Shown: piece after piece, positions 1-12,700 of the stretch
Layout of the letters: each line of letters starts with the position of its first letter
Position numbering within the stretch: the first letter of the stretch is position 1
NCBI RefSeq assembly: GCF_008728515.1
Contig: NC_044979.1
Span: forward strand, 168,810,037 to 168,874,036
Length of the DNA: 64,000 bases
Direction: 5' to 3'
Source of the DNA: Papio anubis
Lineage: Eukaryota > Chordata > Mammalia > Primates > Cercopithecidae
Made by a program: the position numbers and the translations under genes
The notes under the pieces: generated by a model
Told to the model about the DNA's origin: nothing
What the model saw: the letters and a program-made list of their open reading frames with translations, nothing else
Databases searched by the model: none

Positions 1-329
1 TCTCACCACTCATCAAGTTAAAAAGAGGAAATTAACGTTTTCTCAGTAGTCCCTGAAAGAAACTAGTTATTTGCGTAAAAATGACTGGGCTTTGTGTTGT
101 TTATCCCTGGAGAGGAGAAGGGTAAAGAAGACCCTCAAACTGGATTTGCTGATGGAATGCTTTTAACTCACCTATGCGGAGAGAGGACTTTAAGAGAGGG
201 CGTGCCGGTGCTCCGGACAAAACCTGGGGAATACTGAAAGCCACCACCACCACCGTCATTCCAGCATCCAGATCTCAGTCCTGGGTTGGTGTTGTAGGGT
301 ACTTATTTGACTTGACGGCGACTTTCAAA
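1..329. other. 5' flank of IL10RB
   Basis: Mostly unique, moderately AT-rich DNA with no recognised repeat or gene. In humans the neighbour on this side is IFNAR2; none of its exons is seen here. Confidence 0.6.
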
Positions 330-700
330 GTTTGCGAGGCTCCCTTCCTCTTCCTCCTGTGCACCTGCCAAGCTGGTGCCCCGCGCTTCGCGGGCGGACC
401 CGGGCTGGTGGGCGGGGCCTGCAGCGGGGTAGGAGCCCGATCGCCCGGCCCCGCCCCGCCCCGCCCCGCCCCGCTCCGCTCCGCTGGTTCCCGGAAGCGA
501 CCGCGTACGAGCGCTCTCAGGCGCGGGCGGGGGTCGTGTGCCTGGAGGAAGCCGCGGCACCCCCGGCGCCCGTCCATGGCGCGGAGCCTCGGGAGCTGGC
601 TGGGCGGCTGCCTGCTGGTGTCAGGTGAGGGGTCCGCGGGGAGGGGGCGCGCTTGGGAACCGGGAGGCCCCGCGAGATGCCACCCGTGATCCCATCCCTG
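330..700 (+). promoter_or_regulatory. IL10RB: IL10RB CpG-island promoter
   Basis: This GC-rich, CpG-rich block surrounds the first coding exon. Positions about 446-478 carry overlapping GC boxes made of a repeated CCCCG unit, typical Sp1/KLF sites. An ETS-like CCGGAAG lies at 491-497. I see no TATA box in the 250 bases before the start codon, so a dispersed, constitutive start is likely. The exact transcription start cannot be read from sequence. Confidence 0.75.
576..624 (+). CDS. IL10RB: IL10RB exon 1 (coding part): signal peptide
   Basis: Starts MARSLGSWLGGCLLVS and ends one base into codon 17. Donor gtgagg at 625, phase 1. It encodes the hydrophobic core of the signal peptide. My recollection of human IL10RB has W at position 3 where this sequence has R. 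The 5' UTR lies immediately upstream; its extent is not determinable here. Confidence 0.95.
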
Positions 701-3700
701 GGCACCATGAAAGTGACTTAAGTGCCCGGTCGGGCCATCGGGACCTCGGGACAGAAGATGCAAACGCCACGGCCGGCTGCTGAGACACAGCTAGGCTGCT
801 GCTGCCGGAGATCTGTAACAGGAGGAAGCCCCGTCCGCACCCGGATTACAGACCGTCTGGGCCCTAAACTCAGGGGGAGACTCCCGGCGTCTTTTAACTC
901 CCAGTCCTCCTGCAGCTCTCTGCTGGCGGGCGTCTAAGTAAAGTAGCTTCCCCGAAAGACCCAGGATCCCACCGTGGCTGTCATCTGGCCCTTCTGGAGA
1001 CCATCAGTTCAAGTGGAGGCCCCCACCAGCCCCCGATGCTCTGACAGCCCTCCCCGACCCCAAGTCTGCCCACCTCAGTGCCAGCCCTCCCTACAGATGT
1101 GCCTCCCATCACCCGCTGCACCTCCCCTCCTTCCGGTTCAGGCCTGAGCACCCTGAAATCTGGATTCTGTCCCCCAGAGCCCCCCATGGCTTCTAAACCT
1201 AAATCCATTGAAACCTTTTCTGTCTTCTAAATTGACTGCCTAGGTTCCAATAACACGATGGTCACCTCCCTCCTTTCTCATGAACTCTTCCCTGGCCTTC
1301 TGGGATACTCCTCCGGTTTCCCGCCTACCCGTCAGGCTGTCTCTGCTTGGGACCCTCCTGCTCTGTCGGGTCTCTATGCAGCTAATTGTGAAGCCCAAGG
1401 CCTCTTCTCTCCTTCCCCCCGGCACTGTTCCTTTGGGGGATTTCAGCCAAACCTTGGCATTAAACACGGGCTATAGGCCCATGACTCGCACATTTATATC
1501 TCTCTTGGTATCCGTTGGGTGATGGGTGGTGGTTTATTATAGTCTTCTACTTTTCTACTTGCGTGTAGATTTCAAATTTTCTTTTCTTTTCTTTCTTTTT
1601 TTTCTTTCTTTCTTTTTTTTTTTTTTCGAGACAGAGTTTTGCTCTGTCACCCAGGCTGGAGTGCAATGGCTTGATCTCGGCTCACCACCACCTCCGCCTC
1701 CCGGGTTCAAGCGATTCTCCTCCCTCAGCCTCCCGAGTAGCTGGAATTACAGGTGTGCGCCACTATGCCTGGCTAATTTTTGTATTTTTAGTAGAGATGG
1801 GGTTTCACCATGTTGGCCAAGCTGGTCTTAAACTCCTGACCTCAGGTGATTCACCCGCCTCGGCCTCCCAAAGAGCTGATGTCAGGCGCGAGCCACTGTG
1901 CCTGGCCAGGTTTCAAATTCTCTATGAAAAGGTTTGAAAATAATTTCTGTCTCTAGCCCAAATCTGTTCTTGGTGTGACCTCTGGGCTCATTCATCTGAC
2001 TGTCTCCCTGACATTCCTACTTCAGCGTCTCTCCAGCATCTCCAACCTAATGCAGCTCAAATGGGACTCGTCAGTTCCCCAGCTGAGCTCCAATCCGGGC
2101 ACCCGCTGCTTAAGCCCAAAATGGACATTGACCTCAGCTTTTAGGCATCAAATGTATCAGGAAGTCTCCAGTTTGTTTTTACCTCTGGAAATATATCTGA
2201 AATCCATGTACCCCAGTCTACCCCCTCATACCTTTCTGCCACCATGCAAATCCAGGGCTCCGTTGTCTGTCCCCACTTTACTCCTGCCTCTCCAGAAATT
2301 TCTCCTCATGGCTGTTCAAAGAAAATCTAGACTCCTCAGCACAGCCAACCTGTCTCTCTCTCCCTCCCTCACCATAGAGGAGAACCAAGTGCGGGATGTG
2401 GGCTTTTCATGGGCATCTGTTTTGAGGAAAAAGGTTGTAAATGTTTTTCTCGTATTTTCATAGCATTGGGAATGGTACCACCTCCTGAAAATGTCAGAAT
2501 GAATTCTGTTAATTTCAAGAACATTCTACAGTGGGAGTCACCTGCTTTTGCCAAAGGGAACCTGACTTTCACAGCTCAGTACCTAAGGTGGGTCTGGCCT
2601 CACTATTGGCAGGAACGCACCAGAGGAGTCGGCCCTGGGCTGGTTACTGGGCTGGGCCACAGGAGGAAGGGAGTCTGACTACGGTCACCATGTGACTGTG
2701 ACAGCCCTCAGGGAGCCTCCCTGCCAGCTTTTTTCTGTCTGGGAAATTCTGGTGGCCACCTTTCCTCTTTTAGGTTTTGTGGTTGTGATGGTTGGTGATT
2801 TGAATGTTGATCACAGGGCTGCTGGCAGATATAGACATGTTATGTGTATGTAGATATAGTCAGCCATAGTGGTAACCTCATGCTGTGCAGATCCTAGCTT
2901 GTTTGTCACAGTTGATATATTTTAAAAGAAAAATACCACTGCTGTCATCTCCAGGTATGAGTAGTATTGCTAGAAGTCAACAATGTTGAGTGGATGCTAC
3001 CCAAGAAACTGAGATATGCAAAGCAGTCAGGAAGCCCCTTGCTACCATATATCACCTGTTCCCCGACGGATTATAGCATCATGCCTCAGTGCTGTGCAAT
3101 GCACATAATTTGCATAATGAGCACTCAGTTTCTCCGTGGTTTCGTCCTGAAATTAAAAGTAAGACAGCTACTGACTGTTAAAAGCCCCATTCTCTGACAA
3201 CAGCAGGCACCGTGAAGTAAGAGTGAGTGTCACCCTAGACGGTCATCTCAGCAGCGATCTGAACACCCTCTACCTCTCCTGCCTATCAATGTTTCCCTAT
3301 GCCTGGCAAAGGAAGTCAGTGCCAGCACTCCCTTGGCAGCCTGCCACCATACGCCACATGCTGGACTGCAGGTGACACACCTTTAGGCCAGGCGCAAACA
3401 GCAGCAGGAGGCCCAAGGCTGACAAGCCAACACACCTGCTTTCTATGTGACTCAGAAACATATGAAGATAGACAAGTCCTTCAATGAGGCAGGAGGATAT
3501 TTGGTCCCAGATCCAGCTGTCATTTCACAAAAATCCCCAAGGCCTGCTACATCAGAGAAGAAGTAGAAGAAAGATGAATAAGATAGTCCTTGTCTATGCG
3601 TTGCTGGCTTTTGTTTTTTAACTTGTAGTTCCAAATAATTCCAGACTTAAAGAATATTTCAAAATTTTAAGTAGAATACAAAGAATTTCCAGATAGCCTA

Positions 3701-6700
3701 CAACCAGATTCACCATTTTTTTTTTTTTTTTTTTTTTTTTTGAGATGGAGTCTCTGTCACCCAGGCTGGAGTGCAGTGGCGTGATCTCGGCTCTCTGCAA
3801 GCTCCGCCTCCCGGGTTCATGCCATTCTCCTGCCTCAGCCTCCCGAGTAGCTGGGACTATAGTTGTCCGCCACCACACCCGGCTAATTTTTTGTATTTTT
3901 AGTAGAGACGGGGTTTCACCGAGTTAGCCAGCCTTGATCTCCTGACCTCATGATCCACCCGCCTCGGCCTCCCAAAGTGCTGGGATTACAGGCATGAGCC
4001 ACTATGCCGGGCCCAGATTCACCAATTTTTAATGTTGGTCACATTCTCTCCCTTCCTCTTTCTCTCTCATGCCCTTTGTGCTGTAATATTTCAGTGTGTA
4101 TTTCACAAGAACAAGGATCATCTCTTACATCACATAGTACAGTGAGAAGCTCAGGAACTTTTACATTCATGCAATACTTGTATCTGATTTACAGCCCATA
4201 GTCCAGTACTGTCAACTGTCCCAAGGATTGAAGGAGGGCATATTCTAAATTGATTTTTTCCTGATGTGCATTTTCAAACACTGATTGGCTTTCTCATTAG
4301 CTTTCTGTGCTTTCTCTACTCAGTCTGGATAGCCAAGAGATTTTACTGTGGAAAATTAACTTTCTTCTCTGTCTCTCTGTCTCCCCTGTAGTTTATTTAT
4401 TTATTTATTTATTTGTTCTATGCTGTGCTTTTGGGTTTGTTTGGGTTTTTTTCTTTTCCTTTTTTTTTTTTTTCGAGACAGAGTCTTGCTCTGTCGCCCA
4501 GGCTGGAGTGTAGTGGCGCAATCTGGGCTCGCTACAAGCTCCACCTCCCAGGTTCACACCATTCTCCTGCCTCAGCCTGCCGAGTAGCTGGGACTACAGG
4601 CGCCCGCCACCATGCCTGGCTAATTTTTTGTATTTTTGGTAGAGATGGGGTTTCACCGTGTTAGCCAGGATGGTCTCGATCTCCTGACCTCGTGATCCAC
4701 CTGCCTTGGCCTCCCAAAGTGCTGGGATTACAGGTGTGAGCCACTGCACCCGGCCTTTTTTTTTTCCTTTGAGACTGGGTCTCACTGTGTCACCAAGGCT
4801 GGAGTGCAGTGGCGCGACCTCTGCTCACTGCAGCCTCCGCCTCCTGGGTTCAAGCGATTCTCCTGCCTCAGCCTCCTGAGTAGCTGGGACTACAGGCTCA
4901 TGCCACCATGCCCAACTGATTTTTGTGCTTCTAGTAGAGATGGGGTTTCGCCCTGTTGGCCAAGCTGGTCTTGCACTCCTGGCCTCAAGTGACCCGCCTG
5001 CCTCGGTCTCCCGAAGTGCTGGGATTACAGGCATGAGCCACCACACCCAGCCCATGCCGTGCTTTTTTGCCATTGTAGTCGAGGCATTTGGCTTTGCATG
5101 TCTATCTTTTATGTTAGAGATCCCAGTGACTTCATGAAGTGACTTCATGAGGGTCTCCACACCTGGGTTCCAGGTCTCCCTGGCATGGAACTACAGAGTG
5201 AGTATGGCATGTGCTGGAGAAAACAAAATATGTGCTGGGCATGTCCTTGGGGAAGATATTTGATTGCAAAAGACGTGATTACCCTCATGTGGCTCTGCAA
5301 AAGCGTTGTTTAGAATTTACATGAGCAATTGCATAGCACAAACTCTCTATTGTTTGTGTGCATTATTGGGGCAGGGCAGCCAGAGCAGCAGGCACTTCAC
5401 AGGATGTTCTGGTGATTTTGATATAAAAACATCCAAAACAATTAGATGTAAATATGAGGAATGGGTCATATTACCTATTTAATGCGGGGATAAATATTTG
5501 TACATGCAATGAAAATAACCTAGTGAAGGCCGGGTGCGGTGGCTGACGCCTGTAATCCCAGCACTTTGGGAGACTGAGGTGGGTGGATCACCTGAGGTCA
5601 GGAATTCGAGACCAGCGTTACCAACATGGCAAAACCCCATCTCTACTAAAAATACAAAATTAGCTGGGCATGGTGGTGCATACCTGCAATCCCAGCTACT
5701 TGGGAGGCTGAGGCAGGAGAATCACTTGAACCCAGGAAACACAGTTTGCAGCAAGCCGAGATTGTGCCATTGCACTCCAGCCTGGGCAACAGAGTGAGAC
5801 TCCATCTCAAAAAATTAAAAAAAAAAAAAAAAACCTAGTGAAAAAGAAGTTATTGCAAAACAACTTTTGAAATACTGCACGTGCTGGACAGTTGATGAAT
5901 TAGTTTAAAAGAAGGAAATGGGTCAGGCGTGGTGGCTCATACCAGTAATCCCAGTGCTTTGGGGGGCCAAGGTAGGATGATCACTTGAGGCCAGGAGTTC
6001 AAGACCAGCCTGTGCAACATAACAGCCCCTTGTCTCTACAATTTTTTTTTTTAATTAGCCGGACTTGAGTTGGAAACAAGGAAGGCGGGAGGGAAAAAAA
6101 ATATGGCCACATGTGAGAAAACCCCATTAATGAAACGACCGCTGGATTTTCCAAATGATGGGATGTTAAGCAGCCGTGAAGAAATGATTGATTGACAAAT
6201 ATTTGTGGTATATTAAGTGAAAAATAGCATGATCCCAATGATCTCTACCTACTTTTTGCAAGGGATTGTTCTAGGTATCACTAAGAATGCTGTAAGGTGT
6301 GGTGTGCTACCTTAGACTATGAAGTCAAACAGATCTGAGTTCAGTTGGGCAGATTTCTTAGACTCTCCACTCCTGACCCCTGTGTACTTAACAAATGTTG
6401 GCTGTTGCTATTTTTGTCACCATCACTTTCGTCATCACTTCTGGGAGTAACCAAATTGGTTTTGGCACCAGAAGATACCTTGGGGGACCAATCAGATAGC
6501 TCCTCACTTTTTTATTTTATTTTATAAATTTTTAAATTAAATTAAATTAAATTTTTTGAGACCGTCTCACTCTGTTGCCCAGGCTGGAGTGCAGTGGTGC
6601 GATCACGGCTCACTGCAGCCTCTACCTCCCAGGCTCAAGTGAGCTTCCCTCCTTAGCCTACTAAGTAGCTAGGACTACAGGTGCATGCCACCACACCCAA

Positions 6701-9700
6701 ATAATTTCTTGATTTTTTATAGAGACAAGGACTCACCACATTGTCCAGGCCAAGAGGCCTGTTGTGGCCTTCAATGTGCCTTCCTCACTAAGCTTAATCA
6801 TTTGCAGCTTTTGGAATAGGGAGGCCCAAGGAGAAGGAGAGAGGCAGGGGAGTGGCCAGTGGGTGGAGAAGTCAGGACACACACAACATCTATTGATTAA
6901 TTTCACTTATATAGGTGTGGTTCATGGTCCCCAAAACAATTACAACAGTAACATCAAAGATCACCGATCACAGATCACCATAACAGATATAATAATGATG
7001 AAAAGGTTTGAAATATTGTAAGAATTAGCAAAATGTGACTTAGAGACATGAAGTGAGCATGTGTTGTTGAGAAAATGGCACCAGTAGACTTGCTCAGTGC
7101 AGGGTTGCCGCAGACCTTCAATTTGTAAAATGCCCCATCTGTGAAGTACAATAAAGCAAATCACAATAAAACGAGGTATGTGTACATCTCAATGTATTTA
7201 AACATAGAAAAGGTACAGTAAAAATACAGTATCGTCATCTTAGGGTACCATCATTGTATATGTGGTCTGTCATCTACTGAAATGTCATTATGCGGTGCAT
7301 GACTTTATTGAAAATCATTGTAATATCTTTATTTTGGTAAATCTTTATAAATCAGTGTCTCATAAATCACATGCCCCTGCTTTCAAAAATATATAATCGA
7401 GGAAGGAAGCTGTCTTGGTCAAATATGCTAAATACTCAACCCCTTGGAGAGGCATGTAGTCATTAGGATGTTCAAGTCTCTGCGAAATTCTGTTTTGAAG
7501 ACACCTATTTCTATGTTTAACACAGTTTCCACTCCCGCACCCTCCCCCCAACCCCCGCGCAAGCTCCAAATTAAGTACCAGTCAGCCTCAGAGAGACTGA
7601 AGCTAGAACTCTCCTGATTGACCTATCTTTTTGATTGTGTAGTTATAGGATATTCCAAGATAGATGCACGAGTACTACCTTGACGGAATGTGATTTCTCA
7701 AGTCTTTCCAAGTATGGTGACCACACCTTGAGAGTCAGGGCTGAATTTGCAGATGAGCATTCAGACTGGGTAAACATCACCTTCTGTCCTGTGGATGACA
7801 GTAAGCCATTTTGTTTTCCCTTTTTTTGTAATGTCATCATCTTGCCTTGTTTTTTTCCACATTGGTTGGTCCATCAACAAGAATTCTCTGAGGGCCCACA
7901 AATGGATGGCCTTGCACAAGGAGCTTAAGGAATATAATAAAGAGAGTTGTATCCCTAAAGAAATTCATGGGAGAGACAGAAAAAGATGGGCATATCATCA
8001 ATGCAGCGATTAAATATAAATCTAACACCTTCAGTGCCTCAAGGATGTGCATATGTTGGGCCCGTGCTGTTAAGAAGTTCTGGAAGGATTCTTGTGGTGA
8101 ATTTTCTGAAAGAAAGTCAGTATGGAATTATGACTTAAACAAAGAAATATAACATGATAGGCAAAAGAATGAAGGCAGGTGTAGAGATGGAAAATCTGAT
8201 GCAGACAGCCAACTTGCCCAGAGCGAAGGACAGGGAGGGACAGAGCTGATGGCAGGTGGATTGGATCAGACTGGTTGGTCAGCATCAAAAATTGTTCCCA
8301 GGTTAGGCAGAGATTGCAGTGAGCCTAGATCACGCCACTGCACTCCAGCCTGGGCAACAGAGCAAGACTTGGTCTCAAAAAAAAATTGTTCCCAGGTTAG
8401 ATTTGGAGGGTCATGGTGACCACCAGAGCCCCTAAATATGAGATGAGCATATTTAGAATATCAGGAATTAAAAACTAATTAAACCATGTATTAGCAATTG
8501 AGAGAGTAAGAAGATTAGAGGTTAAAAACCTGATTCACAAAATTCACATACAGCCCTTCAAAACTCACACAGAGAAAAGCACTAAAAGAATTGTTTCTGG
8601 CCAGGCATGGCGGCTCACATCTCCTAATCCCAACACTTTGGGAGGCTGAGATGGTGGATCGCTTGAGCCCAGGAATTTTCTTCTTTTCTTTCTTTCTTTC
8701 TTTTTTTTTTTTCTGATACAAAGTCTCGCTCTGACACCCAGGCTGAAGTGCAGTGGCGCGATCTCAGATCACTGCAAACTCTGCCTCCAGGGTTCAAGTG
8801 ATTCTTGTGCCTCAGCCTCCCGAGTAACTGGGACTTCAAGTGCCTGCCACCATGCCCAGCTACATTTTTTTGTATTTTTAGTAGAGACAGGGTCTCACCA
8901 TGTTGGCCAGGCTGGTCTTGAACTCCTGACCTTAAGTGATCCCACCGGCCTCAGCCTCCCAAAGTGCTGGGATTACAGGAGTGAACCACCATGCTTGGCC
9001 TTAAGCCTAGGAATTTAAGACCAGCCTGGGCAACATAGGGAAACCCTGCCTCTACAAAAAAAAAAAAAAAAAAAAAAAAAAAAGAAAAATAGCCAGGCAT
9101 AGTGAAGTGTGCTTTTAGTCCCAGCTACTTGGGAGGCTGAGGTGGGAGAGTCACCTGAGCCTGGGAAGTCAAGGCTGCAATGAGCCATTATCACACCACT
9201 GCACTGCAGCAGCCTGGGTGACCAGAGTGAGGTCTTGTCTCAAAAAAAGAACTGTCTCTATATGGGGAGGTTCTTCATGCCAGTCCCTGCTCTGGACCCC
9301 CATGACCCCTACAATTATATCCTCCCTGATAGAGAACGAGAGCTAGGATGCCTTTCTTCCCTCCCCCAATTCCATCCCAAGCCTGGGTAAAAACGTCTTA
9401 CTTTTGGAACCATAAATTATCAAAGTTAGATTATTTTTTCTTTTTTATTTTATTTTTTTTCTTTTGAGACAGAGTCTGGCTCTGTCGCCCAGGCTGGAGT
9501 GCAATGGCCGGATCTCAGCTCACTGCAAGCTCCACCTCCCGGGTTCCCGCCATTCTCCTGCCTCAGCCTCCCGAGTAGCCGGGACTACAGGCACCCGCCA
9601 CCTTGCCCGGCTAGTTTTTTTGTATTTTTTAGTAGAGACGGGGTTTCACCGTGTTAGCCAGGATGGTCTCGATCTCCTGACCTAGTGATCTGCCCGTCTC

Positions 9701-12700
9701 GGCCTCCCAAAGTGCTGGGATTACAGTAGATTCTCTTTTCTAACGGTACCTTTACAAAAACAAAGAAAAGATGAACAGAAAAGTAAGTTTCACAGTAGTT
9801 AAAAGTACAAGTTTTTGCTCCTATAATTGCTAACTGGCTTACCATGTCCTAACTTGTCCCAAATTCTGTTAGCTCCCATCCATGGAAGTTCCCTTTAGAA
9901 CCTAGGTACAACACAGTTAAGCAGGTTGTCAAAAGGTCATACAGGTCATGAGTGGCCGAGCAAGGATTCAGACCCAAGCTCTTGCATCTGTGCTCTTAGC
10001 AACTACTATCCAATATTGGAGATTTGCTTCTTGAAGTCTATATATTTTAGTTATAGGAAAGTGCTTCCAGGCATCATGCATAACCTATTTATACTTGCTT
10101 TGGCAAAGTCTTCCAACAAGTTTTCTTGTCTGGTTTTCAGACGAGCACTTTAGAATGGTAGAAGCAGGTCCATTAACAGTCCTGAAAAAGTAACAGCAAC
10201 CAAAGAAGAATACAGGACATAACTCAAACACCATGATTGCCCGGAACCATTTATGAACCATTCTATAGTTATTACTGAGTACATCTGTGTAACAGCTGCA
10301 TTCGGAGCACTGAAGCTACAACAATGAACGAGACAAAATCCTTGCCCTCATGGAGCATATATGTGCTAATCAGGAATACAGATGATAAATAAATAGATAC
10401 ATATTATATGATAGGTAGTGACTGTGGTTCTCAAGAAGACTGAAGCAAGGTAATAGGACAGAAAGTAATGGGAGCTGCGCTTCTGCATAGAATGGTAAGA
10501 TCCAGTTTCTCTGAGGAAATAGCATTTGAACAAAGACCCAAACGAAGTGAAGGAGCCAGCCACATGAATATCTAGTAAAAGTGCATTCAGGGCTGGGCGC
10601 AGTGGCTCAAGCCTGTAATCCCAGCACTTTGGGAGGCCGAGACGGGTGGATCACGAGATCAGGAGATCGAGACCATCTTGGCTAACACGGTGAAACCCCG
10701 TCTCTACTAAAAAAAATACAAAAAACTAGCCAGGCGTGATGGCGGGCGCCTGTAGTCCCAGCTACTCAGGAGGCTGAGGCAGGAGAATGGCGTGAACCTG
10801 GGAGGCAGAGCTTGCAGTGAGCTGAGATCCGGCCACTGCACTCCAGCCTGGGCAACAGAGCGAGACTCTGTCTCAAAAAAAAAAAAAAGAGCATTCAGAA
10901 GGAAACAGCTTTAGACTTTGTTGGAAATATATATGGTTAATTATATATGTTAAACATGTAAAGGTGGCCACTAAAAATAATAGAGATGCCATCTGTAGCT
11001 TCCATCCCAGCAAAGAAAATAAAATTTAAGCCAACAAAAAGCAGGAAAAAGAGACAGGAGGAGAAGACACCAAAAACATAAAATAGAAATTTTAAAAGAA
11101 ATTATTACAGAAAATACAAAATAATATAGCTGGAATAATTCCAAATGTATCAGAAACCACAATAAATATAAGTGGACTAAACTTCATTAATAAAGACAAA
11201 GATTATCAGATTTTTTAAAAGCAACTTAATCCAACTATCCTCCTTAGCCATGTCAATCAATGTCATGACAATGGTATATCAAAGCAGTGTACTTCCATGG
11301 ACTAATTGCTCTGCATGGTTATGAAAAATTAATGTTGAAGTTTTTAAAATGTGATTTTTGATTGTCATTTTGCTTGTTCTTATGCTTAGCCATTATTGGA
11401 CCCCCTGGAATGCAAGTAGAAGTACTTGCTGATTCTTTACATATGCGTTTCTTAGCCCCTAAAATTGAAAATGAATACGAAACTTGGACTATGAAGAATG
11501 TGTATAATTCATGGACTTATAATGTGCAATATTGGAAAAATGGTACTGATGAAAAGGTAAGCTTGGCTAATTGCATTTCAGAGATAGTAGGCTTTCATGT
11601 TCTTTGCAGAATCTTGCAAGGTGGCAGCACCTTATGGACTGGTCCTCTGTAAACCAAGAGCTCCCCAGACTAAGGGGTCTCTGGCTCAAGCTTCCCAGAC
11701 TCCCAAGGGATATGTGTAGAGCAGACTTTCAGGACAAAGTCTGCACAGTGACAGCAGACCTTTCCCTACCTGAAGGGCAGTTGCAGGGGAAGGCACAGTT
11801 GAATCAGAGTTGGCTGAGGAAACTTGGAGCTGGGTGAATTAGGTGATCAGCAAATTGACAACTGTCTCATGACATCAACCCCTGTGTCCCACACACACCA
11901 CAAATCAGGGACGTTCATGGTCAAGACAGCCCCTTGTTGCTCTATTCTTCAGGGGACAATTCCTTTAAAAACATGGGCTTGGAGTCAAAAGATCTGATTG
12001 GAATATCACCCCTGCCACCATGTGCCATTGGTCACATTCTTGACCCCAGCCTACTCAAGTATGCAAAATGGGCACAGTAACTTACTTTATTAATAAAACA
12101 AGGATAATCACCTACTTCATAAGATTGTTGGGGAATTTAATGAAATAATAGAAAATATAAACTCATCCCATTGCCTAGAACGATGTATATATGGTCAGTA
12201 CATCAGTGCGTGAGTTTTCCTTCCTCTTTGCTAGACATGTTAAGGTTATTTTTATTCATCCTTGGTCAAGGTTTATTCTGATACCTAATGCTTCTGAGCT
12301 GAGTGCCATTCATGGTCCTAAACTGATATATATGGTTATATATGTCATATTACATATAGGTTATCTCTTCCACATTAAATGTTGATTTTACCACTTAATT
12401 CTCAAAGTGTTTGGGAAGAAGGGATCACCCATGTTTATTATCTTAGGAATGATGTAAATTTATATACACACACTGCATAGCCCAAAAAATCTCAAGTTAA
12501 TTTTTTTCCCCAAAAAATGTTCCATTAAATGATGCAGTTTCTTAGTCCATTCCTGCTGCCACAACAAAATACCACAGACTGGGTAACTTATAAACAATAG
12601 AAATTTATTTCTCACAGTTCTGCAGGCTGGGAAGTCCAAGATCAAGGCACCAGCAGATTCGGTGTCTGGTGAGCACTGGTGGGCTCTGCCTTCTAGATGG

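Noticed and set aside
174..763. Overlapping open frames of 171 and 162 codons on both strands near the left edge
   Set aside because: They fall in the CpG island, cross the IL10RB exon 1 donor and have low-complexity Arg/Pro/Gly composition; open frames are expected from high GC.
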